DNA of 7,642 nucleotides, taken from an uncultured Streptomyces sp. (GTDB taxonomy: Bacteria > Actinomycetota > Actinomycetes > Streptomycetales > Streptomycetaceae). The notes under the pieces were generated by a model. It saw only the letters and a program-made list of their open reading frames with translations, was not told the DNA's origin and did not search any database. Both the position numbers and the translations under genes were made by a program. Shown here piece by piece: positions 6,244-7,642 of the stretch (position 1 is its first letter; each line of letters opens with the position of its first letter). Location of the stretch: contig CAMLJW010000253.1 in the NCBI GenBank assembly GCA_946480485.1, positions 1 through 7,642 of the forward strand. Direction: 5' to 3'.

Positions 6244-7251
6244 ATGGACCTCGACGTCTTCGTGTCCGCCCACCGCGCCGAATGGGACCGGCTTGACGCA
6301 CTCCTACGCCGGCAACGCCGTCTGACCGGCGCGGAAGCCGACGAGCTCGTCGCCCTCTACCAGCGCACGGCCACCCACCTCTCCCTGATCCAGTCCAGCG
6401 CCCCGGACCCTCAGCTCACCGGTCGCCTCAGCCAACTCGTGGCACGCGCGCGCAGTGCCGTGACGGGCACGCGCCGCGCCTCCTGGCGCGACGTCACCCA
6501 CTTCCTTGCGTGCGGTTTCCCAGCCGCGGTCTACCGCTCACGCCACTGGTGGGTACCCACCGCGCTCCTGTCCACCGTCGTCGCGGCCATCCTGGGGTGG
6601 TGGATCGGCACCCACCCAGAGGTCCAGTCCTCGATCGCGGCCCCCAGTGAGCTACGGGAGCTCACCCGTCCCGGCGGCCAGTACGAGACGTACTACTCGA
6701 GCCATCCCGCAGCGTCCTTCGCGGCCCAGGTGTGGACGAACAACGCCCAGGCCGCCGCGATGTGCCTCGTTCTCGGCGCCTTCTTGTGCTTGCCGGTCAT
6801 CTGGATCCTCTTCCAGAACATGCTCAACCTGGGCGTCGGCATCGGTTTGATGTCCTCGGCCGGCCGCCTCGACACCTTCCTGGGGCTTGTCCTCCCGCAC
6901 GGCCTGCTCGAACTGACCGCCGTCTTCGTAGCCGCCGGCACAGGGCTGCGCCTCGGCTGGACAGTCATCGACCCGGGTCCCCGCTCCCGCCGTGCGGCTC
7001 TCGCAGAGGAGGGCCGCGCCGCGCTGGGCATGGCGATAGGCCTAGCGCTGGTCCTCTTCGTCTCCGGCGCCATCGAAGGATTCATCACCCCGTCAGGCCT
7101 CCCGACCTGGGCCCGCATCACCCTCGGCATCGCCGTTGAGCTGGTCTTCCTTGCGTACGTCTATGTCCTGGGCGGTCGCGCTGCACGTGCCGGCGCCACG
7201 GGCGACGTCGGGGAGGCGGAGCGCAGCGCCTCCGTACCGACGGCCGCCTGA
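6244..7251 (+). CDS. SpoIIM-family (stage II sporulation protein M-like) integral membrane protein
   Basis: A 335-residue multi-pass membrane protein. The first ~100 residues are cytoplasmic and helical (MDLDVFVSAHRAEWDRL..., including QRRLTGAEADELVALYQRT). Hydrophobic segments follow at about 103-122, 170-203, 212-240, 260-282 and 290-313. Family-typical blocks are FAAQVWTNNAQAA, QNMLNLGVGIGL, LPHGLLELTAVFVAAGTGL and GFITPS. In Bacillus, SpoIIM is part of the peptidoglycan-remodelling DMP complex for engulfment. Streptomyces does not engulf, so here only a general envelope role can be proposed. GAGGAG (6227-6232) lies 11 bases before the ATG. An upstream in-frame ATG at 6178 has no such site. 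Divergent pairing with an RDD gene suggests joint function, and the inverted repeat between them may control both. Confidence 0.9.
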   Translation: MDLDVFVSAHRAEWDRLDALLRRQRRLTGAEADELVALYQRTATHLSLIQSSAPDPQLTGRLSQLVARARSAVTGTRRASWRDVTHFLACGFPAAVYRSRHWWVPTALLSTVVAAILGWWIGTHPEVQSSIAAPSELRELTRPGGQYETYYSSHPAASFAAQVWTNNAQAAAMCLVLGAFLCLPVIWILFQNMLNLGVGIGLMSSAGRLDTFLGLVLPHGLLELTAVFVAAGTGLRLGWTVIDPGPRSRRAALAEEGRAALGMAIGLALVLFVSGAIEGFITPSGLPTWARITLGIAVELVFLAYVYVLGGRAARAGATGDVGEAERSASVPTAA

Positions 7252-7304
7252 TGTGCGGGCACTCCGGCCGAGCTGCTACTCTCCTCTTCGTCCCACGGAT
7301 GCCG

Positions 7305-7333
7305 TTGACACGGAACGTGTGGGGAGGTAGATT
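7305..7333 (+). promoter_or_regulatory. Strong housekeeping promoter, first rRNA operon promoter in this window
   Basis: TTGACA (7305-7310), exactly 17 bases, then TAGATT (7328-7333). This is a near-perfect match to the principal sigma factor (HrdB) consensus, placing the transcript start near 7340. It lies 54 bases past the SpoIIM stop and points into the rRNA leader. Streptomyces rRNA operons are known to use several tandem promoters. Confidence 0.85.
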
Positions 7334-7373
7334 TACATAGTTGCGCGGAACCGGACAGGTTCGGTGGCAGCGG

Positions 7374-7408
7374 TTGACATCTATCCGCTTCCCGGAAGTC
7401 ACTTCCGG
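7374..7408 (+). promoter_or_regulatory. Second -35 box with a 17-bp palindrome at the expected -10 position
   Basis: TTGACA (7374-7379) is a perfect -35 box, yet 17-19 bases downstream no good -10 occurs (AGTCAC, GTCACT or TCACTT). Instead the perfect palindrome CCGGAAGT-C-ACTTCCGG covers 7392-7408, exactly over that position. It could be an operator, a transcript hairpin for RNA started at the upstream promoter, or part of a promoter with a degenerate -10. Confidence 0.55.
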
Positions 7409-7442
7409 AGAGGCCCCCGAATTTTCAGAAAAAAGTGGCCGG

Positions 7443-7471
7443 TCGGTCCGGTCAAAAACTTCTGATAAAGT
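7443..7471 (+). promoter_or_regulatory. Candidate third rRNA promoter
   Basis: TGATAAAGT contains TAAAGT (7466-7471), a block that, from memory, recurs at the -10 of streptomycete rRNA promoters. The -35 position (TCGGTC) is not recognisable here. Further on, TAAGGT (7574-7579) is another -10-like hexamer, without a visible -35. Confidence 0.45.
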
Positions 7472-7642
7472 CGGACTCGCCGAAAGAGAGCCGCAAGGCA
7501 ACCGAATAGGCAAGGCCTTCCAACTGGCCGCCAGAACAATTCCGACCGGAAACGGAACGGAAAAGGGATCTGGTAAGGTTGGGAAAAACCGAAGGGAAGC
7601 GCCCGGAGGAAAGCCTCGGAGATTGTCTCTGTGGGTGAGTAC
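7472..7642 (+). other. rRNA operon leader upstream of 16S rRNA
   Basis: This purine-rich, open-frame-free stretch (CGAAAGAGAGCCGCAAGG, then GAAGGGAAGCGCCCGGAGGA at 7591-7610, and GGGTGAGTAC at the very end) matches, from memory, the conserved leader that precedes 16S rRNA in Streptomyces. Small hairpins include CTGGC-C-GCCAG (7524-7534), GAGG-AAAG-CCTC (7606-7617) and GAGA-TTG-TCTC (7619-7629). The 16S gene itself is not in the window. Such leaders carry processing and antitermination signals, but I cannot place a boxA here. Confidence 0.8.

Noticed and set aside
6128..6301. 58-residue N-terminal extension of the RDD protein
   Set aside because: It would overlap the divergent SpoIIM gene and is Arg-rich. 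A good ribosome-binding site precedes the GTG at 6127.

Overview
The window looks like a piece of a Streptomyces chromosome. It is very GC-rich with strong third-position G/C, the start sites are ATG or GTG behind purine-rich ribosome-binding sites, and the last ~300 bases match the streptomycete ribosomal RNA promoter and leader style. The genes are mostly housekeeping and mostly collinear. No phage genes, CRISPR array, toxin cluster or defence system is visible. The only mobile DNA is one decayed transposon fragment.

Layout: (1) bases 2-787 hold the 3' part of manA (mannose-6-phosphate isomerase), cut by the window edge. (2) Bases 788-999 are a repeat-containing gap, followed at 1000-1977 by a cation-diffusion-facilitator membrane transporter. 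(3) Bases 1978-2536 are a long non-coding gap with a hairpin, a G-quadruplex-type GGGCA tandem repeat, a relatively AT-rich hairpin patch and the promoter/leader of the next gene. (4) Bases 2537-3994 are ahcY (S-adenosylhomocysteine hydrolase). A four-copy 15-bp repeat begins at its last sense codon, and a strong two-tier terminator follows. (5) Bases 4221-4835 encode a 204-residue protein I do not recognise. (6) The convergent gap after it is filled almost exactly by a frameshifted 3' fragment of an IS200/IS605-type tnpB gene on the minus strand (4839-5080). (7) An RDD-family membrane protein (minus strand, 5081-6127) and a SpoIIM-family membrane protein (plus strand, 6244-7251) are divergent, with a 21-bp inverted repeat between them. 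(8) Bases 7252-7642 are the promoter region and leader of an rRNA operon. It has one near-consensus promoter, a second -35 box with a perfect 17-bp palindrome where its -10 should be, and conserved-looking leader sequence. The 16S gene itself would begin beyond the window.

The genes do not form one pathway. ManA links fructose-6-phosphate to mannose-6-phosphate, AhcY removes the by-product of SAM-dependent methylation, and the transporter exports divalent metal. The RDD and SpoIIM proteins are poorly understood membrane proteins that may act together, given their shared control region. I found no complete novel system. The unusual items are the short tandem repeats that overlap the stop codons of two separate genes, the tnpB remnant flush against two gene ends, and the palindromes in the two promoter regions.
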